A stretch of DNA of 64,000 nucleotides from Candidatus Latescibacterota bacterium (GTDB lineage: Bacteria; Latescibacterota; UBA2968; UBA8231): contig JAJEIO010000054.1 in the NCBI GenBank assembly GCA_022827835.1, forward strand, positions 42,794-106,793. Reading direction: 5' to 3'. The position numbers and the translations under genes were made by a program. A model generated the notes under the pieces. The model ran no database searches and had not been told where the DNA came from. It saw only the letters and a program-made list of their open reading frames with translations. Numbering within the stretch: position 1 is the stretch's first letter; each line of letters starts with the position of its first letter. Positions 16,699 to 25,700 of this stretch are shown piece after piece.

Positions 16699-18704
16699 TA
16701 CGCCACTCCTATGAGTTGGGTCGTGGTGGTCGGAGCGATGTCCGAGCGCACCCCGATCCGACATAGGTACAAACCTGGCACGACCCTGGTGCCGCTCCCA
16801 TTTCGTCCGTCCCACGTTTCGCGATAGACCCCCGCAGCCCGAGGCGCGGCAATTAGCTCTCGCACTCGATGGCCGGAAAGGTCAAAGATTTCGATGGCTA
16901 GCGGCACCTCGTCGGCAAATTGCGTCAGCACCGCGGCGACTTCGACCTCGTCGTTGACCCCATCGCCGTTGGGCGTGAGTACGGAAGTCGAGAGGAGGGC
17001 TTCGACCGAGGGCGTGGCACTTGTGGCGAAAATATGGATGGACCCCGTACCCACCTCGGCACTGGCATTGCCGGCCACAATCGGATGCGGCGGCACCTCG
17101 CCGTCGCCCAGCAAAAAGGCGTTCAGCGGCGTATGGTACTCCAGCAGCCGCAGCCTAAAGGTCAGTCGCATGGGTTGGTTATTTTGGCGCGTCACCGGGG
17201 GGAAAAAGACGTGGAAGCCCTCGGCGATAGGCTCGACCTCGATGTCTGCGACCTCGACGAGGGGATCGCCCATTTGCAGCCGTTCAAAGACGGGTGGCGG
17301 GAAGGCGGTGAGCTTGAGGCCGCGAAAGCCCGCTAGATCGTCTTCGTCGAATTGGGTGAGGATGTCGCAGACAAAGGAGGTATCGACCCCGCTCGGAACG
17401 GCCAAGACGCCGCCGACGGGATTGGGATCAGCGACCAATGCGACTTCGCCGACAGCCGTGCTGACCAGTCCGGGAGAAAACTCTACCACCAAGCTATCGA
17501 GGCGCATGGTGCTCGCGGCATGTCCGTTGAAAAAGACGCGGAACTGCAAGAATTCGCGCGGGCTTGGCAGTTCCAACGGCATAATTACCGTCGCCGACGA
17601 ATCGAGTTGCAGTGGTGGGGTCCAAGAACTCCAATTTTCCACGTCTTCGCGGATGTCGGCCTGCACAAAGTCGCGCGCTGGCCCGACCTCGGCCAACGGC
17701 AGCGAGAGATATTCAGTCCGAGTTACTTCTCCTAGCACGGCTCCGGTGGTTGGATCGCGGCGGTACAGGGCGCGTCTGGGCAGATTGTTGTACTCGGACA
17801 GAGACACTTCTTCGCGGACGCCCGTGTCGCGGTCGCGGCGAAAGTAGGCTATGGGGGTGTCGTCCATGCCGCTGCGGAGCTGTAAGCGCACGATCGCGGT
17901 GTCGCCTGCTGCGCCGCGGTTCAACCGCTCGGCCCGCACCATGAGCCGCCCGAAATTCACGGGCCGCCCAAAGGAATGGAGTTGCGAGACATAGCTGGAC
18001 ACGGGCACGAACCCCTCGCCGTACACTGCGAATTCCGCGAGGTTGAAGGGATTCCGCGAGAGTACCTTGAGTTGGAGAAAGCGCCCTTGCACTCCATCGA
18101 AGGAAAGCTCGACCACTGGATCCTTGTTGTCCTCGACGCGACTCAGCAGGTGATAGACGGGCCGCCTGACCTCGTCGAACTGCTCGCCGTCGCTCACCCG
18201 CAGTTCAAATGCCTTGATAAACCAATCTAGCTCGCCGGGTGCTGGTGCAAACCGCACGCGTTCTATGGGGAAAGGAGCGCCGAGGTCCCAGAAAAACGTG
18301 GCCCCCGCTTGATTGCGCGCCGTTCGGAACGCGCCTTCTGACGAACTGGAAGGGTCGCCGTCAACGAGCTGCAGGGGACCGTTTACCTGGTTGAAGGGGC
18401 CGTCGTTGGACCAAGTGCGCGGCTGTCCGGGCTTGGTAAAATCGCTGGGGCTGCCGTTGAGCCAAGTCTGACCTGCGGCTCGCAGCAACTCCATTAGGTT
18501 CTGGCCGCTGCGCAGTTCCAGCGGCTGTAGCGCGCCTTCTACCCCTACGGTTCCGTTTTGGATGTCCGCCTGAGAAGACCACGACAAGCCGCCGCGACCG
18601 AGGTGATATGTTTCCACCTCGGCTAGCCCCAGCCGTGCTTCCAGCCCTATCATCATGCAGACAGCGGCGAATCGGCCAAGCGGAAGGGAGCAAGGGGGCC
18701 GCAT
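16695..18704 (-). CDS. A-family secreted surface protein with FlgD-like tail (A1)
   Basis: A 669-residue exported protein, first of the three tandem A genes. The signal peptide ends near LGLAEVE. Residues ~60-235 are discoidin-like (ATFFWDLGAPFPIERVRF, then FLQLKVLSRNPFNLAEFAVY). Two copies of a short insert follow (EVSLSEYNNLPRRALY and EVTRTEYLSLPLAEV), each after a Y-R-R-D-like segment. The ENWSSWTPP motif, a jelly-roll-like block (REFLQFRVFFNG) and the tail VLTPNGDGVNDEVEVAAVL, then VVPGLYLCRIGV, ending IGVAY, complete it. The ATG lies 5 bases after the stop of the lipoprotein gene. No enzyme domain is visible. Confidence 0.82.
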   Translation of the reverse strand: MRPPCSLPLGRFAAVCMMIGLEARLGLAEVETYHLGRGGLSWSSQADIQNGTVGVEGALQPLELRSGQNLMELLRAAGQTWLNGSPSDFTKPGQPRTWSNDGPFNQVNGPLQLVDGDPSSSSEGAFRTARNQAGATFFWDLGAPFPIERVRFAPAPGELDWFIKAFELRVSDGEQFDEVRRPVYHLLSRVEDNKDPVVELSFDGVQGRFLQLKVLSRNPFNLAEFAVYGEGFVPVSSYVSQLHSFGRPVNFGRLMVRAERLNRGAAGDTAIVRLQLRSGMDDTPIAYFRRDRDTGVREEVSLSEYNNLPRRALYRRDPTTGAVLGEVTRTEYLSLPLAEVGPARDFVQADIREDVENWSSWTPPLQLDSSATVIMPLELPSPREFLQFRVFFNGHAASTMRLDSLVVEFSPGLVSTAVGEVALVADPNPVGGVLAVPSGVDTSFVCDILTQFDEDDLAGFRGLKLTAFPPPVFERLQMGDPLVEVADIEVEPIAEGFHVFFPPVTRQNNQPMRLTFRLRLLEYHTPLNAFLLGDGEVPPHPIVAGNASAEVGTGSIHIFATSATPSVEALLSTSVLTPNGDGVNDEVEVAAVLTQFADEVPLAIEIFDLSGHRVRELIAAPRAAGVYRETWDGRNGSGTRVVPGLYLCRIGVRSDIAPTTTTQLIGVAY

Positions 18705-18709
18705 GATTA

Positions 18710-19429
18710 TTAGTTCAGTGGAACCGCGCTGTGGGGCGCGTTCCCCTTGAGTACCTCGCGCTCGAAAGAGACACTGAGGTCAATGGTCTCCACGGGTTCG
18801 TTGTCGAAATTGAAGCGAATGGCGATATCGGCGATTTCCACTTGGATGCGCTGTATTTCGTCGTCCAAGCGGGGAAAGACGATGTACCCTTCCTCGTCGC
18901 GGCCGCTGAAGATAAAGGCATCGGTGAACATGGTTTGCTTGAGAATGTCGGTGCGCGCCCTGAATTCGATTCGGCCTTGGCCGGAGTTGGCCTGCCAATA
19001 CGATCGGTAGTATTCGTATAGCTCGGCGTAGCTCAAGGCGCGGTAGATTTGATTGTTGGCCGCTTTGATCGTGGCTTTGAAAGGGTCAATAAGGACCTTG
19101 GGGAACTGGTAGTTGGCGACGTCGAGCTTCATCACCAGAAAGCGGGAAGGCGTCCAGTCGTCGCCGGGTGGGACCCAATCGCCAAAGGTATAGGGATTGA
19201 CTGCCGCGGCACCGCCGGTCGAGACTTGGGGAAATTGCCGGTTGAGTTCGGCGTCGGTCATGGGTCTTAGGGTGATGGCCAGCCGCTCGAGCGCGTAGGT
19301 GACGGAGCCGTCGTCATTGACGGTCATGCCCTCGGCCTGTTGGAGCGTGGGCTGCAGGGGTTGGGGGAAATAGCGCCCACAGCCGCTCGCGAGGAAGAGG
19401 AGCACCGCGATCCATAAGTATCCGCGCAT
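18710..19429 (-). CDS. Lipoprotein of unknown function
   Basis: 239 residues with a signal peptide and lipobox (LFLASGC, Cys17). No recognised domain. Residues ~90-190 contain RFLVMKLDVANYQFPKV and several Tyr-rich helices (YAELYEYYRSYWQ); the end is strand-like (IQVEIADIAIRFNFDNE). It is the first gene of the minus-strand operon that continues into A1, A2, A3, DUF2283 and B1, with 5 bases to the A1 start. By position it could be a periplasmic or outer-membrane assembly partner of the A/B proteins; this is inference from context only. Confidence 0.72.
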   Translation of the reverse strand: MRGYLWIAVLLFLASGCGRYFPQPLQPTLQQAEGMTVNDDGSVTYALERLAITLRPMTDAELNRQFPQVSTGGAAAVNPYTFGDWVPPGDDWTPSRFLVMKLDVANYQFPKVLIDPFKATIKAANNQIYRALSYAELYEYYRSYWQANSGQGRIEFRARTDILKQTMFTDAFIFSGRDEEGYIVFPRLDDEIQRIQVEIADIAIRFNFDNEPVETIDLSVSFEREVLKGNAPHSAVPLN

Positions 19430-19536
19430 TGTACGTTTTCTCTACCTAAGACAGTTTAGCTCTCTTGGCGACGCCGGTGAATATACAAAAAGTGGGCGGG
19501 CACCGATAACGCGCACCCGCCCTATATACATGAGGT

Positions 19537-19576
19537 GGAGCGGCTCCACGACGGCATTCCGCCGCGAAGCCGCTCC
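19537..19576 (-). terminator. Hairpin downstream of the CBM9-like gene
   Basis: GGAGCGGCT (19537-19545) pairs exactly with AGCCGCTCC (19568-19576), a 9-bp stem with a 22-base loop, starting 13 bases after the stop at 19590 in the direction of transcription. There is no T-run, so termination is a guess. Confidence 0.4.
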
Positions 19577-19589
19577 GAGATGTTAAGGT

Positions 19590-20516
19590 TTAGCGGCGGA
19601 AGGAGTCCTTGATCTGCGCCCAAGTTGACTCTTCCACGGACGTTGCGGCGGCGTACTCGCCCATGCGCAGCAGCAGGGCATGAGCGTAGTACTGCCGCGC
19701 CGAGCCTTCAGGGCCGCGCGTGGTCATGTCGTTGACCACTGAAGAGGCGCGGTCGCCGTCGTCTCCTGTTGGCTCGCTGTCCTCAGCCCACAGGTTGAAG
19801 GCGATGCCTGCGCCGTCTTCCCCGGCGACGGCATCCAACTGGAAGGTCTCGCTGGCCGAGGGCCCGCCGTCTTCCATGAACCGCTTGACCTCGTAGTTCC
19901 ACTCGTAATACGTGGTCCCACCGGCGTCCCACACTTCAGCGGCCCAGGCTTCGGGCGGATCGACGCGGACGGCGAACTCAATGACCTCGTTGTTTTCCAG
20001 CCAGCCTTCTGGGCCGGTCCAGCGATAGCGCACGTTCTGCGGCGGCACCATGTCGCCCGGGCGGGCGATGTATTCCATGACCCAACCGGTGCCGAATTCG
20101 CGGCCGTGATCCGTTGGATCGAGGGCGAACTCGATCATGTCGGCGTGCCATTGCTCGACGTTGGTTCCCCAGTGGCAGAGGATGTCGTCGACAATTTCCA
20201 TGTGCACGTACCAGCGGTTGACATCGCCGCCTTTCCAGCCCATGAGGGTGGTGACGTTGTAGTCATCGCGCTCGGGCAGGGGACGATCGGCTTCGTCGCG
20301 CCATTCATCCATGGTGAGGGTGTATTCGGGATCGAACCAGCCCCAGTCGCTGGCGTCGCCATCGGCGGTCATGGAACTGGGATCGGGGACTTCGAGCATG
20401 TAAAACTCAAAGCCGAGCCGGCCGTTGCGATTCTCGAGGGCCGGCGGATCGTTGAATTGGGCGTTTGCGGCTCCTATTAAGGCTAGGCCAAAGCCGCAGG
20501 CGATCAGTAACTTCAT
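19590..20516 (-). CDS. Secreted CBM9/DOMON-like protein
   Basis: A 308-residue secreted protein with a clear signal peptide (LIACGFGLALIGAANA). The motif TADGDASDWGWFD is the N-terminal edge of the CBM9-like fold (xxDGxxxDW), and the chain continues with YVHMEIVDDILCHWG and DMIEFALDPTD, the strand pattern of carbohydrate-binding family 9 or sugar-binding DOMON proteins. Such domains bind reducing ends or short glycans, or sometimes haem. No catalytic domain is visible. A similar secreted protein is at 48112-49044. It is transcribed alone, divergent from the membrane-protein gene. Confidence 0.8.
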   Translation of the reverse strand: MKLLIACGFGLALIGAANAQFNDPPALENRNGRLGFEFYMLEVPDPSSMTADGDASDWGWFDPEYTLTMDEWRDEADRPLPERDDYNVTTLMGWKGGDVNRWYVHMEIVDDILCHWGTNVEQWHADMIEFALDPTDHGREFGTGWVMEYIARPGDMVPPQNVRYRWTGPEGWLENNEVIEFAVRVDPPEAWAAEVWDAGGTTYYEWNYEVKRFMEDGGPSASETFQLDAVAGEDGAGIAFNLWAEDSEPTGDDGDRASSVVNDMTTRGPEGSARQYYAHALLLRMGEYAAATSVEESTWAQIKDSFRR

Positions 20517-20637
20517 GTTTGCTCTCCTTTCAATGGTTTGAGCGAACTTGCAGCCTTTGCAAGTTTAATGATCGGGCCAAATATACAATCGCCAGCTATG
20601 AGACACAAACCAAAATTCCACCGCAATTTTCGGTCTA

Positions 20638-20675
20638 AAGTGGACATGGTGACGGCCAAGAGGCATACTTAAACG
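20638..20675 (+). repeat. 38-bp dispersed repeat, copy 2
   Basis: Matches 4976-5013 at 34 of 38 positions. It lies 40 bases upstream of a short ORF (20715) and ~100 bases upstream of the DUF6785-like gene. Confidence 0.7.
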
Positions 20676-20714
20676 GCAGTCAGAATCCGAAAATTTGGCA
20701 AGGAAATTTGGCAG

Positions 20715-20768
20715 ATGGAAGCTATTCGTGTGGGTTTGGTCGGGTCGCAAAGCTGGGCCAGCGGGTAG
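20715..20768 (+). pseudogene. 17-codon ORF resembling a Gfo/Idh/MocA N-terminus
   Basis: ATG at 20715 follows a strong SD (AAGGAAATTTGGCAG) and encodes MEAIRVGLVGSQSWASG, then TAG, six bases before the ATG of the next gene. The sequence reads like the first strand and nucleotide loop of a Gfo/Idh/MocA oxidoreductase. It may be a gene remnant whose translation signals now feed the downstream gene, or a leader peptide. Confidence 0.45.
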
Positions 20769-20774
20769 CGCATT

Positions 20775-22733
20775 ATGGACGCTTCGAGGAAATCCGCGGA
20801 CCGCGCCGGAATCAGCGTGCGCGCCATGCTCGTGGGGGCCGTGCTGTGCGGCGCGATTGCCGTGGGTCTGCCATATGGGGAGTTCGTTCTCAACGGCACC
20901 CAGCTCGGGCTGAATTCCTCGACGCCAGCCGCCTTTTTCTTGCTCTTTTTGCTCGTGGCGCTCGTGCAGCCGCTGCTCGGCTTTGTGCGGCGGGACTGGC
21001 TTTTTAGCCGCGCCGAGCTGTTGAGCATTGCGGTGATGATGATGATTACCACTGCCATTGCCGCGCGGGGTTTCATCAGCATTGCGGTGCCGATTCTGAC
21101 CGGCATCTTCTACTTTGCCACCCCGGAAAACAACTGGGAGGAGCTGCTCCTCCCGCACGTCCCCACTTGGCTCATTCCCTACGATTCCCAAGCCATTCAG
21201 GGTTTTTACGAGGGCCTGCCGGAAGGTGCGGCGATCCCTTGGGGCGTTTGGCTGGAGCCGCTTTTGTGGTGGCTGTTGTTTATGGCTGCGTTCTACGTGG
21301 TCGTCGTGTGTTCGATGGTCATCTTGCGGCGGCAGTGGATGGACCACGAGCGGTTGCTCTACCCGCTGACGCAGGTGCCGCTGGGCATGGTCGAGGACGC
21401 GGCGACGCCCTCGCGCGTCAAACCCTTCCTGAAGAATCCCGCGATGTGGCTGGGGCTGGCCGTGCCGTTTGTCCTGCACGGGGTTAATGCCTTGAGCCAC
21501 TACTACGAGTTCATCGGCCGCATCAACTTTGCTTATTCGATGCCGTTGGCCCATGACGCGGTGCGGTTTTACTTGCGCTTCGACTGCATGTGGATGGGAC
21601 TAGCCTACCTGGTCAACGCCAACATCACCTTCAGCCTGTGGTTCTTCTATTTGTTGGTCAAAGCCGAGGAGGTACTCTTCACTCGCATCGGCATTTTGAG
21701 CACCGAGAATCTAGACATTTTCAGCCACACCTTTGAGGGGCCGACTATGGGCCTGCTGAGCCATCAGACCATGGGCGCGATGATCGTCATGGTGATTTTG
21801 GGGCTGTGGACGGCGCGCGTCCATATATGGCATGTTGTGCAGCACCTCTGGCGACGGGAGGGGCGGTCCGATGGCGAGGAACTGATGTCGTATCGCACGG
21901 CGACCCTCGGGGTTGCGCTGGGTCTCGCGGTCATGTCGCTGTGGCTGTGGCGCTCTGGGATACCGCTGTGGGCGGTCCTTGTCTATTTGTTCGGGGCGTT
22001 TGTCATCTTTTTAGCCCTGACGCGGATGATCGTCGAAGCTGGTTTGGCTGCGGCCGTCCAGGGCATGTCGGGCTGCGGATTTCTCATCTCCAGCGTCGGC
22101 TCCTCATCCCTTGGGGTAGCTGGGGTGCTGGCCACGGGCATGACCCTCGCTTGGGCGGGCGATCTGTTGGTGTTTATGATGGCTCCTTGTGCCAACGGCA
22201 TTCGCATGTTGCACGGCTTGAGCCGCTACAAGCGCCGCATCCTCGCGATGATCGGGATGGCTATGGCCATTGGTCTCGTGGGCGGGGTTTGCACGATTCT
22301 GGTGCTGAGTTACCACTACGGCGCGAACAACTACCACGGCTCGTGGGCGTGGTTTGCCAAGGAGCCGTTTCGCGTGGCGCAAAACTTTGCGCTCAATCCG
22401 ACTGGTCCCAATTGGGATGGCTGGCTGTGGAACGGAGTCGGCGCGGCGATTATGGCGCTGTTGATCTGGGCGCGGCACCACCTTTTATGGTGGCCCTTCC
22501 ATCCGCTGGGTTATCTGGCCAGCGGCACTTGGATCCTCAACAGTGTCTGGTTCAGCATTTTTCTCGCGTGGCTGGTCAAGGCACTTGTGCTGAAGTACAC
22601 TGGGCCGAATGGGTACAAGGCGACGCGGTGGTTTTTCCTCGGCATGGTGCTGGGGCAGTTCGTCGCCGGGGGGTTCTGGATGGTAGTAGATGGGTTTACG
22701 GGTATGACCGGGAATAGGATTCGGATGTTTTGA
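20775..22733 (+). CDS. DUF6785/DUF6784-type polytopic membrane protein
   Basis: A 652-residue inner-membrane protein with about 14 hydrophobic segments, many with Trp-rich ends. Conserved segments shared with the minus-strand paralogue at 51517-53475 are YFATPENNWEELLLPHVP, FYEGLPEGAAIPWG, DHERLLYPLTQVPLGM, SHQTMGAMIVMV and NGIRMLHGLS. Both are 652 residues long. I place it in the DUF6785/DUF6784 family, whose biochemical role I do not know; a transporter is likely from its topology. The ATG lies 6 bases after the 17-codon ORF and has no SD of its own. The 3' end overlaps the next start as TTGA, so it is coupled to the ThuA/sugar-dehydrogenase fusion. That partner suggests carbohydrate uptake. 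Confidence 0.8.
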   Translation: MDASRKSADRAGISVRAMLVGAVLCGAIAVGLPYGEFVLNGTQLGLNSSTPAAFFLLFLLVALVQPLLGFVRRDWLFSRAELLSIAVMMMITTAIAARGFISIAVPILTGIFYFATPENNWEELLLPHVPTWLIPYDSQAIQGFYEGLPEGAAIPWGVWLEPLLWWLLFMAAFYVVVVCSMVILRRQWMDHERLLYPLTQVPLGMVEDAATPSRVKPFLKNPAMWLGLAVPFVLHGVNALSHYYEFIGRINFAYSMPLAHDAVRFYLRFDCMWMGLAYLVNANITFSLWFFYLLVKAEEVLFTRIGILSTENLDIFSHTFEGPTMGLLSHQTMGAMIVMVILGLWTARVHIWHVVQHLWRREGRSDGEELMSYRTATLGVALGLAVMSLWLWRSGIPLWAVLVYLFGAFVIFLALTRMIVEAGLAAAVQGMSGCGFLISSVGSSSLGVAGVLATGMTLAWAGDLLVFMMAPCANGIRMLHGLSRYKRRILAMIGMAMAIGLVGGVCTILVLSYHYGANNYHGSWAWFAKEPFRVAQNFALNPTGPNWDGWLWNGVGAAIMALLIWARHHLLWWPFHPLGYLASGTWILNSVWFSIFLAWLVKALVLKYTGPNGYKATRWFFLGMVLGQFVAGGFWMVVDGFTGMTGNRIRMF

Positions 22734-25700
22734 AAACTACGCGTTGGATTTTTGCGCTGTTGTTTGTAGGACTTCCCCAAGTCCTTGCGGACCCCTTTGA
22801 CGATCAGCATGTAGCCGTTTTGGTCTTCAGCAAAACCGCTGGTTTCCGCCACGATTCCATTGCCGACGGTATTGCCGCTATCCAGACCTTGGGGCGGGAA
22901 AATGGTTTTGCCGTCGAGGCTACCGAGGACGCGGGGCGCTTCACCGACGAGGGCTTGGCACCGTATCGGGCGGTGATTTTTCTCAATACGACCGGCGATG
23001 TACTGGCCGCGGACCAAGAGCGGGCTTTCGAGCGCTACATTCGCGGCGGCGGTGGTTTTGTGGGCATCCACTCCGCGGCTGATACCGAGTACGACTGGGC
23101 TTGGTACGGCGACTTGGTGGGGGCCTATTTCGACAGCCATCCGGCCATTCAACAGGGTCAGATCCAAGTGGCTGACCGGGTTCATCCGTCCACGGAACAC
23201 TTGTCTGCGCGCTGGCAGCGGCGCGATGAGTGGTACAATTACCGCCGCAATCCCCGTGGGCGAGTCCACATCTTGGCCACTTTGGACGAGGGCAGTTACG
23301 ACGGCGGCAACCACGGCTTTGACCACCCCATTGCTTGGTGCCACGACTACGACGGCGGTCGCTCTTGGTACACCGGCGGTGGCCACACTCGCGAAAGCTA
23401 CGGCGAGCCTCTGTTCATGCAGCATATCCTCGGCGGCATCGAGTACGCCACAGGAGTGACTGCGGCCGATTGCGGGGCTACGTTGGATACCAATTTTGCA
23501 AAGGTCGTCCTCGACAGCGAGGCTGAAAATCCCATTGACTTGGCCGTGGCTCCTGACGGGCGCGTGTTCTTCATCGAGCGCAAGGGCGAGTTGAACGTAT
23601 ATCGGCCCGATCTAGGATTGACCCGCTTGGCCGGACAGTTAGCGGTTTCGACCGATTTTGAGGACGGCCTGTTGGGCATTGCCTTAGATCCAGATTTTGT
23701 CCGCAATAATTGGCTCTACTTGTTTTACTCGCCACACGGCGAAGAGGCCAAGCAGCATGTATCCCGTTTTGAGTTAGATGGCGATGAACTGGTTTTGGAT
23801 TCCGAAGTCGTATTGCTGGAAATTCCCACTCAGCGGCGCGCGTGCTGCCATTCGGGTGGGGCGCTGGCGTTTGGCCCGGACGGTAGCCTGTATATCGGTG
23901 TCGGCGATAATACCAACCCCTTTGATTCGGACGGGTTCAGTCCGTTGGACGAGCGGCCGGACCGGCGCGATTGGGATGCCCAGCGCACATCGGCCAACAG
24001 TGCCGACCTGCGCGGCAAAATCCTGCGCATCAAACCTCAGGACGATGGTAGCTACAGTATTCCCCTGGGGAATTTGTTCGCCGAGGCCGAAGAAGGCCGC
24101 CCCGAGATTTACATCATGGGCGTGCGCAATCCTTTCCGGTTGTCGATCGACCGCAAGAGCGGCTGGCTCTATTGGGGCGATGTCGGCCCTGACGCCCGCC
24201 AAGCCGACCCTCAGCGGGGACCGATTGGTCTAGACGAGTGGAATCAGGCGCGGGCGGCGGGCAATTTTGGCTGGCCTTACTGCATTGGCGATAACCAGCC
24301 CTACGTGGCCTACGATTTTGCCACTGAAAGTTCCGGTATGCCCTTCGATTGCGGGGCACTGACGAACCTGTCGCCCAATAATACGGGCCTGCAATCGCTG
24401 CCTCCGGCGCAGGCGGCGTGGGTTTGGTATCCCTATGGTACTTCGTCCGCATTTCCCGAAATCACTGCCGACAGCGGTCGCACGGCGCTGGCTGGCCCGG
24501 TGTATTACTACGACGCTGCGGCGGGTAGCAAGAAGCTGTCGGCGTACTACGACGGCACGCTCTTTATGTACGAGTGGGCGAGCAATTGGATTAAAGAGGT
24601 CAAGTTGGACGAGGACGGGAACATCCTCAAGATCAATCCCTTTTTGGACAGCATGGAATTCATCCGTCCCATCTCCATGCAGTTTGGCCCCGAAGGCTCG
24701 CTGTACGTGTTGGAGTGGGGTAGCGGCTTTTGGGGCGACAACGACGACGCCCGCGTGGTGCGGATTGACTACGTGCGGGGTACGCGGGCACCGGTACCCC
24801 GCATTGAAGCTGCGCCTACCAATGGGGCTGCGCCGTTGGAGGTGCATTTCTCGGGACGCGATTCCTTTGATCCCGATCCGGGGTCGGTGCTAGACTTTGC
24901 GTGGGATTTTACCGGCGATGGGGAGATTGACGCGACGGGATTAGAAGTTGTCTTCACCTACGAGGCAAGCGGCGACTATATTGCCCAGCTAATGGTCTCC
25001 GACGCCGAGGGGAACCAAGGCGTGGCGCAAGTGCCGATCGCGGTCGGCAATACCGTCCCCGAGGTGGAGATCGTGCGGCCCCCGGACGGCGGGTTTTTTA
25101 GTTGGGGCGAAGTCGTCGATTTTGAAGTCCGGGCCATTGACGCGGAGGATGGGATCGCCGACTGCGCTCGGGTGGTATTGCAAGCGTTTATCGGCCACGA
25201 CGAGCACAGCCATCCCCTTGAGGAATACGGCGCTTGCAGTGGTAGTTTTCAGACCGAGTCAGGGCACGGCGGAGATGGCGACGATTTGTTTTATACGGTC
25301 GAAGCGCGCTATACAGACCGGGGCACGGAGTCGGTGGCTCCTTTGACCGGTAGGGCGGGCCACATTCTGCAACCCAAGCGCAAGCAGGCCGAACACTATA
25401 CGCGCCAGAGTGGAGTGCTGTTAGAAACGACTGGAGACGAGGCCGGCGGCGGGCAGAATATCGGCTTTATTGCCCACGGCGACTGGATTTCCTTTGCGCC
25501 CATGAATCTGGAGGGCATTGAGTCGCTCAATTATCGGGTGGCTTCGGCTGGGCTGGGGGGACGCATTGAAGTTCGCGTTGATTCGCTGAAGGGGCCGCCG
25601 ATTAGCACAGTGCGCGTGGGGAGTACGGGGGACTGGCAGGTTTATACCGACTTGACGGCACCTATTGCGGACCCGGGCGGCACTCACGAGTTGTTTTTTA

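Noticed and set aside
20565..21554. Minus-strand frame of 329 codons opposite the DUF6785-like gene, with a tail over the 38-bp repeat
   Set aside because: Looked briefly like a transposase end. The body is Gln/His/Arg-rich shadow sequence, and the frame opposite has membrane-protein homology.
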